Source: Bog-159 sp963818855
GTDB lineage: Bacteria; Acidobacteriota; Terriglobia; Bryobacterales; Bryobacteraceae
NCBI GenBank assembly: GCA_963818855.1
Contig: CAWFUH010000019.1
Span: 284,338-348,337, forward strand
Reading direction: 5' to 3'
DNA: 64,000 nucleotides
The translations under genes were made by a program, and so were the position numbers. Of this stretch, positions 26,418 through 36,875 are shown in pieces (the first letter of the stretch is position 1; each line of letters opens with the position of its first letter). Below the pieces are notes generated by a model. That model was not told where the DNA came from and did not search any database. It saw only the letters and a program-made list of their open reading frames with translations.

Positions 26418-27317
26418 TCAGGCGGCCACAATATTTTCGAGAGCCTGCTGCAGCACCGGAAACCGGAAAACGTACCCCGCGGTTTCGGCCGCCTTAGGCA
26501 GCACGCGCTGGCTGGCCAACAGCATCTCGGCCATTTCACCAAACATGAGCTTGAGGGTGAACGCGGGCATGGGAACGATGGCCGGCCGGGAGAGGCTGTG
26601 GCCCAACGCCTTACTGAATTCCGCATTTGAGACCGGATTGGGCGAGGTGCCGTTCACGGCTCCCCGCACCGGATTGGCGAGGATGTGCTGGATCATGCCC
26701 ACCAGGTCGTCCAGGTGCACCCACGACATCCATTGATCGCCGTGTCCCAGTTTGCCGCCCATGCCGGCTTTGAACGGCGGCAGCATCTTCGCCAGCGCGC
26801 CGCCGTTAGCGCCCAACACCACCCCGGTGCGCAGCTTCACCAGGCGGATGCCCAAGGACTCTGCCGCGTCGGCTTCCTTCTCCCAAGCCACGCAGACATC
26901 CGCCATGAACCCGTCGCCCGGTGCGGAAGATTCCGTGAGCACTTCATCTCCGCGCGAACCGTAGTAACCGATCGCCGACCCGCACACCAATACCGCGGGG
27001 CGCCGCTGGGCGGCCGAGAGCGCCTGCACGAGGTGGCGTGTGCCCGTGGCGCGGCTATCGCGAATCTTCTGTTTGACCTCATCGCTCCAGCGCTGCGCGA
27101 TGGGCTCGCCTGCCAGGTGCACGACCGCGTCTACGCCGTCCAGGCTGTCCGCCGGTGGTGGGCCTTTCATCGCATCCCAGACGAACAATTGCACGCCCGG
27201 CGGCAGGTTCGTGCCGGCGTGCCGGCTCAACACGCGCAACTTGTGTTCTCCGCCGCCGAGCGCCTTCATGAGCCGCCGTCCTATGAATCCGGAAGCGCCG
27301 GTAATCGCGATGTCCAT
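26418..27317 (-). CDS. TIGR01777 family epimerase (SDR39U1/YfcH-like)
   Basis: A 299-residue atypical short-chain dehydrogenase/reductase. The NAD(P)-binding Rossmann motif GASGFIGRRL is at the very N-terminus. The GSAIGYYG segment carries the active-site Tyr, and the VLGANGGALAKMLPPFK and MSWVHLDDLV blocks are typical of the TIGR01777 epimerase group. The C-terminal DUF1731 segment (LGHSLSRPAIVPMPAF) is complete. The substrate is not known for the family. The start at 27317 removes 32 residues of upstream frame that overlap a partial REP. A TACTCT hexamer ends nine bases before this ATG and no Shine-Dalgarno is seen, so a leaderless mRNA is likely. Confidence 0.92.
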   Translation of the reverse strand: MDIAITGASGFIGRRLMKALGGGEHKLRVLSRHAGTNLPPGVQLFVWDAMKGPPPADSLDGVDAVVHLAGEPIAQRWSDEVKQKIRDSRATGTRHLVQALSAAQRRPAVLVCGSAIGYYGSRGDEVLTESSAPGDGFMADVCVAWEKEADAAESLGIRLVKLRTGVVLGANGGALAKMLPPFKAGMGGKLGHGDQWMSWVHLDDLVGMIQHILANPVRGAVNGTSPNPVSNAEFSKALGHSLSRPAIVPMPAFTLKLMFGEMAEMLLASQRVLPKAAETAGYVFRFPVLQQALENIVAA

Positions 27318-27376
27318 ATAAGGACTAGAGTAGCGTGAAAAGATGGAGGGCGGGCTTGCTACACTCATGAAATTGA

Positions 27377-28158
27377 ATGCTGCGCACCGTCGAAGCCACG
27401 CGCTACGTGACACCGCTCCGCGAGGGCGGCTCGCTGCCGGCGCTGGTCGAGGCCGATGATTTGGGCCTCTACGTTCTCAAGTTCACCGGCGCCGGACAAG
27501 GGCCGCTGGCGCTGGTCGCCGAGATCGTCGCGGGCGGCATCGGCCGCGCCCTCGGCCTGAAAGTGCCGGAACTGGTGCTCATCGAAGTGGACGCCGCTCT
27601 GGGGCGCAACGAACCAGACGCTGAGATCCGCGCTCTGCTGCAGGCCAGCTTGGGTTGGAATCTGGGCATGGATTTTCTACCTGGCGCCGTCATGTTCGAT
27701 CCGGCGGCCGGCGACGCTCCCACATCCGAACTGGCGTCTATGGCCGTCTGGTTCGATGCTTTCGTGACTAATGTGGACCGCACCGCCCGCAATCCGAATC
27801 TGCTCTGTTGGCATAAGTCGCTGTACTTCATCGATCACGGCGCGGCGCTCTATTTCCATCACGATTGGAAGGACCCCGCGGCCAGAGCGCAAACCCGGTT
27901 TCCGGCGATTCGCGACCATGTGCTGCTGCCCACGCGGATCGCGTCGATGCCGTGGATGCCGCCCTGCGCGCGCGGCTCAACGATGCGCTATTCGCCGAGG
28001 TGCTCGCAGACGTTCCGGACGCCTGGCTGTTGCCCGCTCCGGGTGCGCTCACTCCCCAAGCCAAGCGGGCAGGCTATGTCGATTACCTGGCCGCGCGTCT
28101 CCGCGCCGCGCCATTATTCGTAGAGGAGGCGGTGCGTGCGCGCCATGCCCTCGTATGA
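27377..28158 (+). pseudogene. HipA-like kinase gene with a one-base frameshift
   Basis: The first frame gives 184 residues of a HipA-like protein (LREGGSLPALVEADDLGLYV, VWFDAFVTNVDRTARNPNLL, YFIDHGAALYFHHDW) including the DAFVTNVDRT segment that holds the kinase-like catalytic Asp. At 27929-27931 the frame becomes nonsense. The adjacent frame then continues the family C-terminus (DRVDAVDAALRARLNDALF, then VPDAWLL and YVDYLAARL) to a TGA at 28158. One extra C in the CCC run would restore a single 261-residue protein. Either the strain lost one base or there is a sequencing error. The overlapping DUF3037 gene after it is the usual partner. Confidence 0.83.
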
Positions 28159-28522
28159 CTATGCCGTTCTGCGCGTCGTTCCATCCGTGGAACGCGAGGA
28201 GTTCGTCAACGCCGGCGTGCTCTTGCACTGCCCCGAGCAGGAGTTTCTGGGCTGCCGCATACACCTCGACGAAATCCGCCTGCGCGCGTTATGGCCCCTG
28301 CTCGATGTGGATCTGATCCGGCGCCACTTGGAAGCCTCCGCGAGAATATGCGCCGGCGATGCCGACGCCGGCCCCATCGCCAGGCTCTCCCGCCGCGAAC
28401 GCTTCCAGTGGTTGGTGGCGCCCCGCAGCACCACGCTGCAGGTCTCGCCCGTCCACAGCGGAGTGTGTGACTCGCCGGCGGAGGCGCTGGATGAAATTTT
28501 CCGCCGGCTGGTCCTCAAGTGA
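28145..28522 (+). CDS. DUF3037 family protein
   Basis: A 125-residue DUF3037 protein (YDYAVLRVVPSVEREEFVNA, GVLLHCP, CRIHLDEIRLRAL, then HSGVCDSPAEALDEIFRRLV). DUF3037 genes commonly sit just after HipA-like genes. Here the ATG lies 14 bases inside the end of the HipA-like frame, which suggests translational coupling and a shared job. The biochemical role of DUF3037 is not known. An ATG three codons earlier is possible. The frame is intact, so this half of the pair is still coded even though its partner is broken. Confidence 0.85.
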   Translation: MPSYDYAVLRVVPSVEREEFVNAGVLLHCPEQEFLGCRIHLDEIRLRALWPLLDVDLIRRHLEASARICAGDADAGPIARLSRRERFQWLVAPRSTTLQVSPVHSGVCDSPAEALDEIFRRLVLK

Positions 28523-28538
28523 CCGACGCGCCCGCGTG

Positions 28539-29207
28539 CTACTTCTCAAGCGGTTTGACGGCGACTTCCTTAAAGAAAACGATGTCATTGTCGCTGTGGT
28601 TCTGCAAACCGATGTAGCCTTCGAGCGGTCGCGGCCCCCTTTGCGGTTCGAAGCTGAACTTGCGCGGACCCACCGGCTGCCCTTCAGTGTAGTCCGTTAC
28701 CTTCACGCCATTGAGGAGGACGATCGTGTGGGGTCCGTCGAGCGTGATTTCCATGGTGTTCCATTCGGGACCGGGCTTGCCGGAGCGCGCCAGTGCCTCG
28801 GTCTGCGAATACAACGTGCCGGTGGCGTGATAGGCAGTCTCGTGCGATTTCTCCGGCTCGTTATCAATTTGAACTTCGTAGCCGTAGTGCACCGGCATCC
28901 ACTCCTCGCGCGGCGGAATCGGAATGCGAATAAATACGCCGGAATTGTCGTTGTGGTCGCGCATCTTGTAGACCACCCGGATGACGGAGTTCGAGATCTT
29001 GCCGCCGGTCCACCACAGCAGTCCCATGCCACCGTGCGTCCGGATAAGTCCATCCTCCACGGTCATCGAGCCGGGTCCTACGTGCTGCCAGCCCGTGAGA
29101 TCGTGGCCGTTAAACAGTTGCTGCCATTCGGCTGCCACGGCGGGAATCTGGAGACAGCCCGCACTGATAAGGATGCACAGAAGATTGCGCTTCGTCTGCT
29201 TGGTCAT
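28539..29207 (-). CDS. Exported DUF1080 protein (3-keto-disaccharide hydrolase-like)
   Basis: A 222-residue protein with a signal peptide (about residues 1-26) and one DUF1080 beta-jelly-roll: WQQLFNGHDLTGWQHVG, a SGVFIRIP segment, then GYEVQID and the LNGVKVTDYTEG segment. DUF1080 is common in Acidobacteriota and Planctomycetes. Some members are 3-keto-glycoside hydrolases, others only bind sugars. It is probably periplasmic. TAGAAT ends eight bases before the ATG and no Shine-Dalgarno is seen. Confidence 0.9.
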   Translation of the reverse strand: MTKQTKRNLLCILISAGCLQIPAVAAEWQQLFNGHDLTGWQHVGPGSMTVEDGLIRTHGGMGLLWWTGGKISNSVIRVVYKMRDHNDNSGVFIRIPIPPREEWMPVHYGYEVQIDNEPEKSHETAYHATGTLYSQTEALARSGKPGPEWNTMEITLDGPHTIVLLNGVKVTDYTEGQPVGPRKFSFEPQRGPRPLEGYIGLQNHSDNDIVFFKEVAVKPLEK

Positions 29208-29257
29208 GGATAAACATTCTAGCGCGCGTCACGCGGCGCGGCGGTTATGATGGAAGC

Positions 29258-29614
29258 GTGCAGCGGCCGCCCCGGTTACTGATTCTCTCCGTGGCCTTCT
29301 TGGTGGCCATCGCCGCCACATTGATATTCGGGATCAGAGCCAGCCGGCACGCCCGCCGTCTGCGCTTCGAAAACGAACCGATTCGTCCCTGGATGAGCGT
29401 TCCGTTCATAGCCCACACGCACCACGTGCCGGCCGCCACGCTGTTCCGCGCGATCGGCATCGTGCCTGAGCCGCACGACCGGCGCCCGCTGCGGGTGATC
29501 GCGCGCCAGGAGCACCGGCCGGTGGAGGACCTGATCGAGGATCTCGACCGCGCGCTGGCGGCCGCCGGTCACATGCATCCCGGCCTGGAATCCCCGCGGG
29601 ACAAGGCCCCCTGA
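29258..29614 (+). CDS. Small membrane-anchored protein of unknown function
   Basis: A 118-residue protein with a GTG start. It has one N-terminal membrane helix (about residues 7-25), then a basic, His-rich soluble part (RPWMSVPFIAHTHHVPAATL, then an acidic PVEDLIEDLDRALAAAGH helix). I do not recognise the family. TATGAT ends six bases before the GTG. Its TGA overlaps the ATG of the DedA gene (TGATG), so the two are likely co-translated, which suggests a membrane-linked role with DedA. Confidence 0.72.
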   Translation: MQRPPRLLILSVAFLVAIAATLIFGIRASRHARRLRFENEPIRPWMSVPFIAHTHHVPAATLFRAIGIVPEPHDRRPLRVIARQEHRPVEDLIEDLDRALAAAGHMHPGLESPRDKAP

Positions 29615-30216
29615 TGCGCGAACTGATTCTGTCGGCGCTCTCCCAATACGGCTCTCCAGCGCTCTTTGTAGTGGTGACGATTGCGTCCATCGGCGTGCCA
29701 TTGCCCATCACCTTATTGCTGATCGTTACCGGCTCGATGGTGGCGCAGCGGGTCATGCCGATGTGGTCGGCCATCATGCTGGCCAGCAGCGGTTCGATCA
29801 TCGGCGATCAGATCGGATACGCCATCGGCCGCTGGGGAGGCACGGCGCTGGTGGCCCGGTTTGTGGCGATGCTCGGCGGCCGCGAGCGCATCGCCAACGC
29901 CGAAACGCAGGCGCGCCGTTGGGGCGGGATGGGGGTCTTCCTGAGCCGCTGGGCTGTAACGCCGCTGGGAGCCTTGATCAACTTTACCAGCGGCACCGCG
30001 GAATATCCGTGGCCGCGATTTGTGTTCTGGGACGTGCTGGGCGATGTGATCGGGGCGGCCCTCTACATCGTGCTGGGGTTCTTTTTCAGCGATCGGATCC
30101 TGGCGCTGGATGCCGCATTGGGCGATTTCACCTGGATGGTCCTGGCGCTGCTGGCGGCGCTGGTGCTGGGATGGCTGCTCTGGCGGTACTTGCGGGACAG
30201 AACCACCAGCCATTAG
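29614..30216 (+). CDS. DedA/SNARE-associated family membrane protein
   Basis: A 200-residue DedA-type protein with about five hydrophobic segments. Family blocks include an N-terminal re-entrant loop (ASIGVPLPITLLLIVTG), GSIIGDQIGYAIGRWGG with the acidic residue, and FLSRWAVTPLGALINFTSG. DedA proteins act as lipid scramblases/flippases, recycling undecaprenyl phosphate or phospholipids across the inner membrane. The specific lipid cannot be told. The ATG overlaps the stop of the small gene before it. A REP-like element follows. Confidence 0.9.
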   Translation: MRELILSALSQYGSPALFVVVTIASIGVPLPITLLLIVTGSMVAQRVMPMWSAIMLASSGSIIGDQIGYAIGRWGGTALVARFVAMLGGRERIANAETQARRWGGMGVFLSRWAVTPLGALINFTSGTAEYPWPRFVFWDVLGDVIGAALYIVLGFFFSDRILALDAALGDFTWMVLALLAALVLGWLLWRYLRDRTTSH

Positions 30217-30240
30217 CGACGGCGAGCTATGCTCGCCATG

Positions 30241-30279
30241 CGGGGCTAAAGCCCCGCGCCGGCTGAAGCCCGCCCTCCA
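30241..30279. repeat. REP-like element, family A, forming a gene's 3' end
   Basis: GGGGCTAAAGCCCC followed by GCGCCGGCTGAAGCCCGCCC, two adjacent stems. Read on the minus strand it codes the last residues (GGRASAGAGL) and the TAG stop of the next gene. Confidence 0.85.
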
Positions 30280-31973
30280 GTGGGCAACGTCAGAATGGCC
30301 GGCTTGAAGGTCCAGGCGGCGCCTTCGTCCCGGATGGACCGCGTGCGGATAAAAATCACGTCCTGGCTCCAGAACATTTCCGTCATCTTCACTTGCAACC
30401 TGGCGTCGGGCACTGGATTGACTAAAGCCTCCGCCATCAGCCGCAAGAACTGCGCCGCATTCAGATTTATGCCATCGACGCTGACCTGGAAAGGAATGGA
30501 GTTTTGGGGTGCTGCGCGCCAGGCATCGTCATGCAGCCGGCTGGTCAGTTCGGCGCACACGCGCGCCACCGATGCGACGGTCACTTCGCCCGAGTTCGGC
30601 CCCCGGTCCCTGGTTGTTTCGGTCGGACCAAATACCGGCACTACTTTCACGGATGAGGGTAATTTGCCGTCGCGGCTGAACGCCGCCAGGGTGTCGGTCA
30701 TTACCTGGAACATATCCGCGAGCGAAAGATAGTGCCCGTCCGCCAGAAGATATGCGGGTGGCGCGGTTTTGCCGGCCCAATCGCGCAACGCACCTTCCAG
30801 GCTGGAGCGCAGCTTAGACACGTTGATGCTGTAGCCTGTACTGGGTCCGGCCATTTGCCGCAGATCGGAGTTCGAGACAAACCGGCTGTCGGCATTGGCG
30901 GGAAAGAAATCCTGTGTCAGCCAGCGAAGCGCGCCATCCTCCTTAGCATAGGCGGCGTCCACCTCGGCGGCGGGGCGCCGCGCCTCGGGCGGCAGACCGG
31001 GATGCTCCGGATGGTTGTATGCATAAGCCAGCGGAGACTGCGGGAAGGCTGGCGTCAAGTAACTGCGCGGATTGGCGAGTTCCACGTGGACGATGCGAAT
31101 TCTGGATCTATCGAGATCGGCCGCCACTTTTTGCAATGCCTCCGGTCCATCGGAAGCCCGAAATAGTCGAAGATCGGGCTTACTGGATTCCGACGAGCGC
31201 AAGACGTTATCCTGCCAATACAGCTCGGGCGAGGTCTCGGGTATGGGGCTCATGTCGCGGCTGAACTTGAGCGCCCAGGTGCGGTAGAGCGGCCCCGGCC
31301 CGTGCACGGGACTGCCGTCGGGAACTCCGAACATGATGGCTTGCGGAGACAGGCGGCGGATCTGATGAACCGTTTCGGAATCCGGACCGACCTCGGGCAT
31401 CAGGCCGACCATCACGTCCGGAACCGCCAGATAGACACCCGTAATGCACTTAGCCTGGCCGAAGATTTCCTGCATCTTTTTCAGGCCGCCGTCGCCGGCT
31501 GCAGGCGTCCCTGTCAGGGGATCGCGCGCCTCGGTGAGAACTTTCTCCGCCGCATTGACCCGCACCAGCCAGCGGTCCGCAGCGCCATTTGTATGTGAGA
31601 AGTCATTCAGGGGCCGGTTCTTGTAAGTCGGTTCGTCGGCGCCGTCATAACCTGGTTCGATCACACCGCGATCGATAAAGCCCTTCACATAATCCAAGAT
31701 GTGGGTCTGTCCGTTGTGATCGGCCAGCGCCTGGCTGACCGCGCCCGAAAAGAGAATCGTCGCGGTGACATGGCTGGCCGGGTGTTCCTGGCGATACCGC
31801 TCGAGCACGGGCAACAGGCGGCGCAGCCGGTCTTCCGTCAAGTCGAGATTTACGTGGTCGCTGATGCGTGCGTAAAGATAAATCTCTACGGGTTGCTGTC
31901 CACTGGGCGAGCCTCCTGAGAGCGCACCGGCCAGCAGCATAGTTATAATACTGGGATAAGAAAGGCGTCTCAC
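30246..31973 (-). CDS. Exported protein of unknown function
   Basis: A 575-residue protein that I do not recognise with confidence. A signal-peptide-like N-terminus (RRLSYPSIITMLLAGALSGG) follows the GTG start, which is fixed by an AAGGAG site seven bases upstream; an upstream ATG in frame would add 20 residues coded by a repeat. Features seen are VEIYLYARISDHVNLDLTED, a long YRQEHPASHVTATILFSGAV region that resembles glycosidase/deacetylase TIM-barrel starts, then DGHYLSLADMFQVMT and a C-terminal VDGINLNAAQFLRLMAEAL segment. The last eleven residues come from a REP element. It is likely periplasmic or secreted. Confidence 0.75.
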   Translation of the reverse strand: MRRLSYPSIITMLLAGALSGGSPSGQQPVEIYLYARISDHVNLDLTEDRLRRLLPVLERYRQEHPASHVTATILFSGAVSQALADHNGQTHILDYVKGFIDRGVIEPGYDGADEPTYKNRPLNDFSHTNGAADRWLVRVNAAEKVLTEARDPLTGTPAAGDGGLKKMQEIFGQAKCITGVYLAVPDVMVGLMPEVGPDSETVHQIRRLSPQAIMFGVPDGSPVHGPGPLYRTWALKFSRDMSPIPETSPELYWQDNVLRSSESSKPDLRLFRASDGPEALQKVAADLDRSRIRIVHVELANPRSYLTPAFPQSPLAYAYNHPEHPGLPPEARRPAAEVDAAYAKEDGALRWLTQDFFPANADSRFVSNSDLRQMAGPSTGYSINVSKLRSSLEGALRDWAGKTAPPAYLLADGHYLSLADMFQVMTDTLAAFSRDGKLPSSVKVVPVFGPTETTRDRGPNSGEVTVASVARVCAELTSRLHDDAWRAAPQNSIPFQVSVDGINLNAAQFLRLMAEALVNPVPDARLQVKMTEMFWSQDVIFIRTRSIRDEGAAWTFKPAILTLPTGGRASAGAGL

Positions 31974-31990
31974 TAACTGTCTCCTTGGCG

Positions 31991-32020
31991 GAACCGCTCC
32001 CTCACGGTCGCGGCTCGGTA
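31991..32020. repeat. Repeat element coding SRDREGA in one frame
   Basis: Read on the minus strand, CCGCGACCGTGAGGGAGCGG codes SRDREGA in frame with the downstream gene. From memory, this peptide recurs at the starts of many hypothetical proteins from Acidobacteria and other phyla, which suggests a mobile repeat. It lies just before the true GTG start of the unknown gene. Confidence 0.45.
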
Positions 32021-32040
32021 ACTCGGTGAGCAAGCGGCTC

Positions 32041-35000
32041 TTAGTGGTACCTGGGAATCGTTATGGTCGCCTGGTTCGACTGGCAGATCTCCGCATTATT
32101 GGAGTTCAACGGCTGTACATAGTAATAATAAGTCTGGCCGTTTTTGAGCCCCGTGGTGTGATCGACAAACACGGTGGAAGTGGTTTTGCCCACCGCCACG
32201 AAGGTGCCTCCGGGCGTCGGGCTACGGAGAATCTTGTAGCCGGCGGCATTCGTTTGATGAGACCAGGTTAAAGTAACCGTAGCGGCCGACAGAGGGGTTT
32301 GCGGCTTTGCCTTTCCGTTCAGGTTATTGATGCACGCCGCGAAGATAGACTGTTTCAGGATAATCAGTGCCCAAGGGGTTTCAAACAGACTCTGGGTCGA
32401 ATTAAAATCGTAGAAGTTGGGGTAACCCCAGTGGCCATCCGTGGCCTGGCGCTCGACCAGAGTCTGGGCGAAACCGTCGCAGGCATCCGTGCCGCCATGC
32501 GCCGCCGACAAGGCGCCGTACCAGTCAATCGGGTTTGTACCGGCCGGCTCATCTTCCACGAACTGTATAGGCGAGAGCGCAAATCCCGGATCGTGCAGCA
32601 GCATCGATTTGGAGAATGAAAGCATGCCGTAGGTGTAATACAGCGGATCCATATAAACATTTTGCTGGCTGGAAGTATTGAAGTTATAGCAGAGATTATC
32701 GTGATAAAAAGATTCCGCCATATTCCAGCGCTGGTCGCCATTTTGCGCCGTGGTCCTGCCGATACCGTCCATAGCCATCTGGACCATGCCGGACGGAGTG
32801 ACCGCAAACGGACCCCACGGTTCGAAACCGTAGGCATAGTCGCCGCCGTATCCGAATGCTCCAACTACAGAATTGTTGTTTGCGATACCCGTGCAATTCC
32901 AGGAGCTATTGCCTTCGAGCAGACAGGGCTCGCTGGGATTCACGTCCTGGCTGTAAGTCACCCACACCTGGTTCGTATCCAGCGTGACACTGGGAATAGG
33001 AATGCCGAATCCGCGGAAGCCGGCGATCAGACCGATCGCATTCCACTGCGACACGGAGTTGTCGTCGTAGTCCGGGCTGCTGGTCGCCGCGCAATAATAC
33101 TGCCAGCCGCCACCCGCATCATAGCCGCTTTGTACCGCGCCGTCATAAGGATCGGCATAATATTGGCAATACTCAATGCCGTCCATCAAGTCAATCACGA
33201 TATTCTGAAAAGTCTGCCCGAACACTCCGGGCAAATTACCTGAGGCCGTCGCTCCATAGGCCGCCGTGCCGGTGGGGTTGTTACTGGCCACCAGGGCGTC
33301 CACATACATTCCGGCTTCATAGCCCGGCTGGCCCGAGTCATTTCCCGCCACCAGAATCTGATTGTTCTGGTTGAAATCGAAATTTTCGGCACACGGTGGA
33401 TTCAGACATGAAGTCGCATTCGGATTGTATTGGATTAACGTGGCAGGTGACGTGCAAGTCGGCGGGGTCGTGGTAAAACTTGGAACCGAACCGTCGCTGC
33501 ACCGGTCCACCAGGATCGCCGGGTTGTAGGTTATCGACTTGGTCCCCTCCCAGGTGGTCGGCTCCGGCACCAGAAAAGCCAGCATGCGGGTCAGGCCGCG
33601 CGCCACGTCGTCGGTGTATGGATCGGAAGCGGGTCCGTTGGCATAGTGCCCATTGACCTCGTACGACTGCACGACATTGGCGTCTAAGCCTCCGTAGGGG
33701 CCGCAGATATCCCCATTCAAGCACGGCGCTCCGGAGTCGTCCCAGCCGCCCCAGTTCACGGTGGTGGTGTTGATGGTGGTTGTGCCTCTCCACATAGTGG
33801 TGTGCTCGTACCACAGGCCGTTATCGATCGCCACGTTCACCCGGGAACTCAAAGTGTCCTGCTCCTGAATCACCGGAAAAGTGCCGTTGCCTTGCACGCT
33901 GGTGTTCGTATCCGTAATCGTCAGGACGGCATTCCACGTGGTTCCCGCGGCCGCATTGGCCGGATATTGATGCGTGGTCGAGACATCGTAGTTGTTCACG
34001 CTCGCATTGCTGACCGTAAAGTTAAAATTTGGCGTGTTGTCGCCGAAGTTCCAGACTCCCGTATAGGTATCGGTGGTGTTCGGCAGGATGGCCGTGGCTC
34101 CCAGGCGGATGGTCGACTCGCTTAATGTCGCGGGAGAGGTGCAGGTCGGCGGGCTGACTGTGTAGTTCGGTATCGATCCGTCGCTGCACACGTTGTAGGT
34201 GGTGTGCGGCGTGGAAGGAACCGACGGGGAAAACGGGACGGTCAGCACCATGATCTGCGCATGCGCCAACGGCGGCAGCAGGCAGAGCAGCGGCGCAATC
34301 AATACGGCGCGAAAGCCAAACCGCGCCGCGCCGCGCATTGCCACCCAATATTTACCGCGCCGGAAGAGCAGCAGTGCCAGCACGGCCGTCGAAACCAGCA
34401 GCCAGGTGCCCGGTTCAGGAGTCTGGGAACCGATCGGCTCGGTCGCCGCGCTACCCGTGAAATACAGATTCAGTTGGGTGGGATTCGCGCAGTTCTGGCC
34501 GTTTTGGTCGCAGCCATCCACCGGATGGATCTGCTGCAGGTAGAAGCCGCTGGTGGGAACAATTTCCGACAGATTGAGGGTGATCACTTCCTCCTGGTTC
34601 GCAGCCAGCGTGAAAGCGAAACCCATGGCCAGGGAGGCGTCGCCGTTGCATGTCGATCCCACGCAGTTCCCCAGGTAATTATCGGTGTTTCCCGGCAAGC
34701 CGTTCGTGTTACTCAGCGCGTTGAGAGCAGTGTCGTCCACAATGTCCACGCCTGGCCCCAAGCCGCCCGGCGGAAGACCCGAATTGTAGTAAGCCGACGG
34801 ATCGCCGATCTCCCAGCTTTGCCCGGCCGCCGGCGTGCCGCTGACCGCGCCATATTCGTTGAAGTTTGGCGCGCTCAAATCGACATCCAGCCAGAGGTCG
34901 AAGAAATAACTCCCCACGGAGCCTGGAGCGAAGGTGAAAATTAAGGTCCCCTGCCCGGTTGCCGTATTGAATCCGCTGCTGTTGAGCCCTGAAACGGAAA

Positions 35001-35130
35001 AGGAACCTTCAGTCAGCGCACTGTTGACATTGATCAAACTGTCGTACAGGATCGAATCGGCTCGCAGTGGCATAAGACCTGCCGATGCCAGCCAGAGCAG
35101 TACTGCGAGTGCGACAGCACCTCTCTTCAT
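32041..35130 (-). CDS. PEP-CTERM protein fused in frame to a second exported PKD/toroid/FN3 protein
   Basis: A 1029-residue frame. Residues 1-258 are a complete PEP-CTERM exoprotein: a signal peptide, a beta-rich domain, then TPEPGTW (237-243), a membrane helix and an RR end. The frame does not stop there. It continues through GKYWVAM to a second signal-like sequence (FGFRAVLIAPLLCLLPPLAH) and an independent exported protein. That protein has a PKD-like domain (about 343-408), a repeated CSDGSxPxxT...CTSPATL motif, an alpha-toroid-like region with RQATDGHWGYP and ETPWALIILKQ, and a C-terminal fibronectin III domain. A Trp codon at 34345-34347 is one base away from a stop, so a lost stop would explain it. 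Start: GGAG site. Confidence 0.75.
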   Translation of the reverse strand: MKRGAVALAVLLWLASAGLMPLRADSILYDSLINVNSALTEGSFSVSGLNSSGFNTATGQGTLIFTFAPGSVGSYFFDLWLDVDLSAPNFNEYGAVSGTPAAGQSWEIGDPSAYYNSGLPPGGLGPGVDIVDDTALNALSNTNGLPGNTDNYLGNCVGSTCNGDASLAMGFAFTLAANQEEVITLNLSEIVPTSGFYLQQIHPVDGCDQNGQNCANPTQLNLYFTGSAATEPIGSQTPEPGTWLLVSTAVLALLLFRRGKYWVAMRGAARFGFRAVLIAPLLCLLPPLAHAQIMVLTVPFSPSVPSTPHTTYNVCSDGSIPNYTVSPPTCTSPATLSESTIRLGATAILPNTTDTYTGVWNFGDNTPNFNFTVSNASVNNYDVSTTHQYPANAAAGTTWNAVLTITDTNTSVQGNGTFPVIQEQDTLSSRVNVAIDNGLWYEHTTMWRGTTTINTTTVNWGGWDDSGAPCLNGDICGPYGGLDANVVQSYEVNGHYANGPASDPYTDDVARGLTRMLAFLVPEPTTWEGTKSITYNPAILVDRCSDGSVPSFTTTPPTCTSPATLIQYNPNATSCLNPPCAENFDFNQNNQILVAGNDSGQPGYEAGMYVDALVASNNPTGTAAYGATASGNLPGVFGQTFQNIVIDLMDGIEYCQYYADPYDGAVQSGYDAGGGWQYYCAATSSPDYDDNSVSQWNAIGLIAGFRGFGIPIPSVTLDTNQVWVTYSQDVNPSEPCLLEGNSSWNCTGIANNNSVVGAFGYGGDYAYGFEPWGPFAVTPSGMVQMAMDGIGRTTAQNGDQRWNMAESFYHDNLCYNFNTSSQQNVYMDPLYYTYGMLSFSKSMLLHDPGFALSPIQFVEDEPAGTNPIDWYGALSAAHGGTDACDGFAQTLVERQATDGHWGYPNFYDFNSTQSLFETPWALIILKQSIFAACINNLNGKAKPQTPLSAATVTLTWSHQTNAAGYKILRSPTPGGTFVAVGKTTSTVFVDHTTGLKNGQTYYYYVQPLNSNNAEICQSNQATITIPRYH

Positions 35131-35401
35131 GTGGACTCCGCCCCCCCAAGCCAAAGAGTTCCCCCAGGAGCCTTTCCCTGGTCCGGGCGGCCACACTACT
35201 ACACCATGCCGCCTGGAGGACCAGAATACAGTAACAGGCGTGGAAAGTCCAGCGTATCGCTATACTTTTGTAAGCTTATCCCAGTACTTTCTTACGCCTC
35301 CAGCAACCGGGCCCGCGCGCGACCGACTAGCGTTCTTAGGGCAGGCAGCCAGATCGCCCGCTACGATACCGCATGTTAGATTATTCACTGTGACACGACC
35401 A

Positions 35402-36799
<1,398 letters not shown>

Positions 36800-36875
36800 G
36801 TCCTGTGGGGCAGGGTCTACGCCTGCGGTGGGTATCGAGACCCGCCCTCCCGCTCAGCCTGCGGCGGCAACAAAG

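Noticed and set aside
35131..35401. Upstream extension of the isomerase frame (to 34934) as coding
   Set aside because: It would overlap the start of the PEP-CTERM gene and gives non-family residues; the region is a divergent intergenic gap with no further feature I can support.
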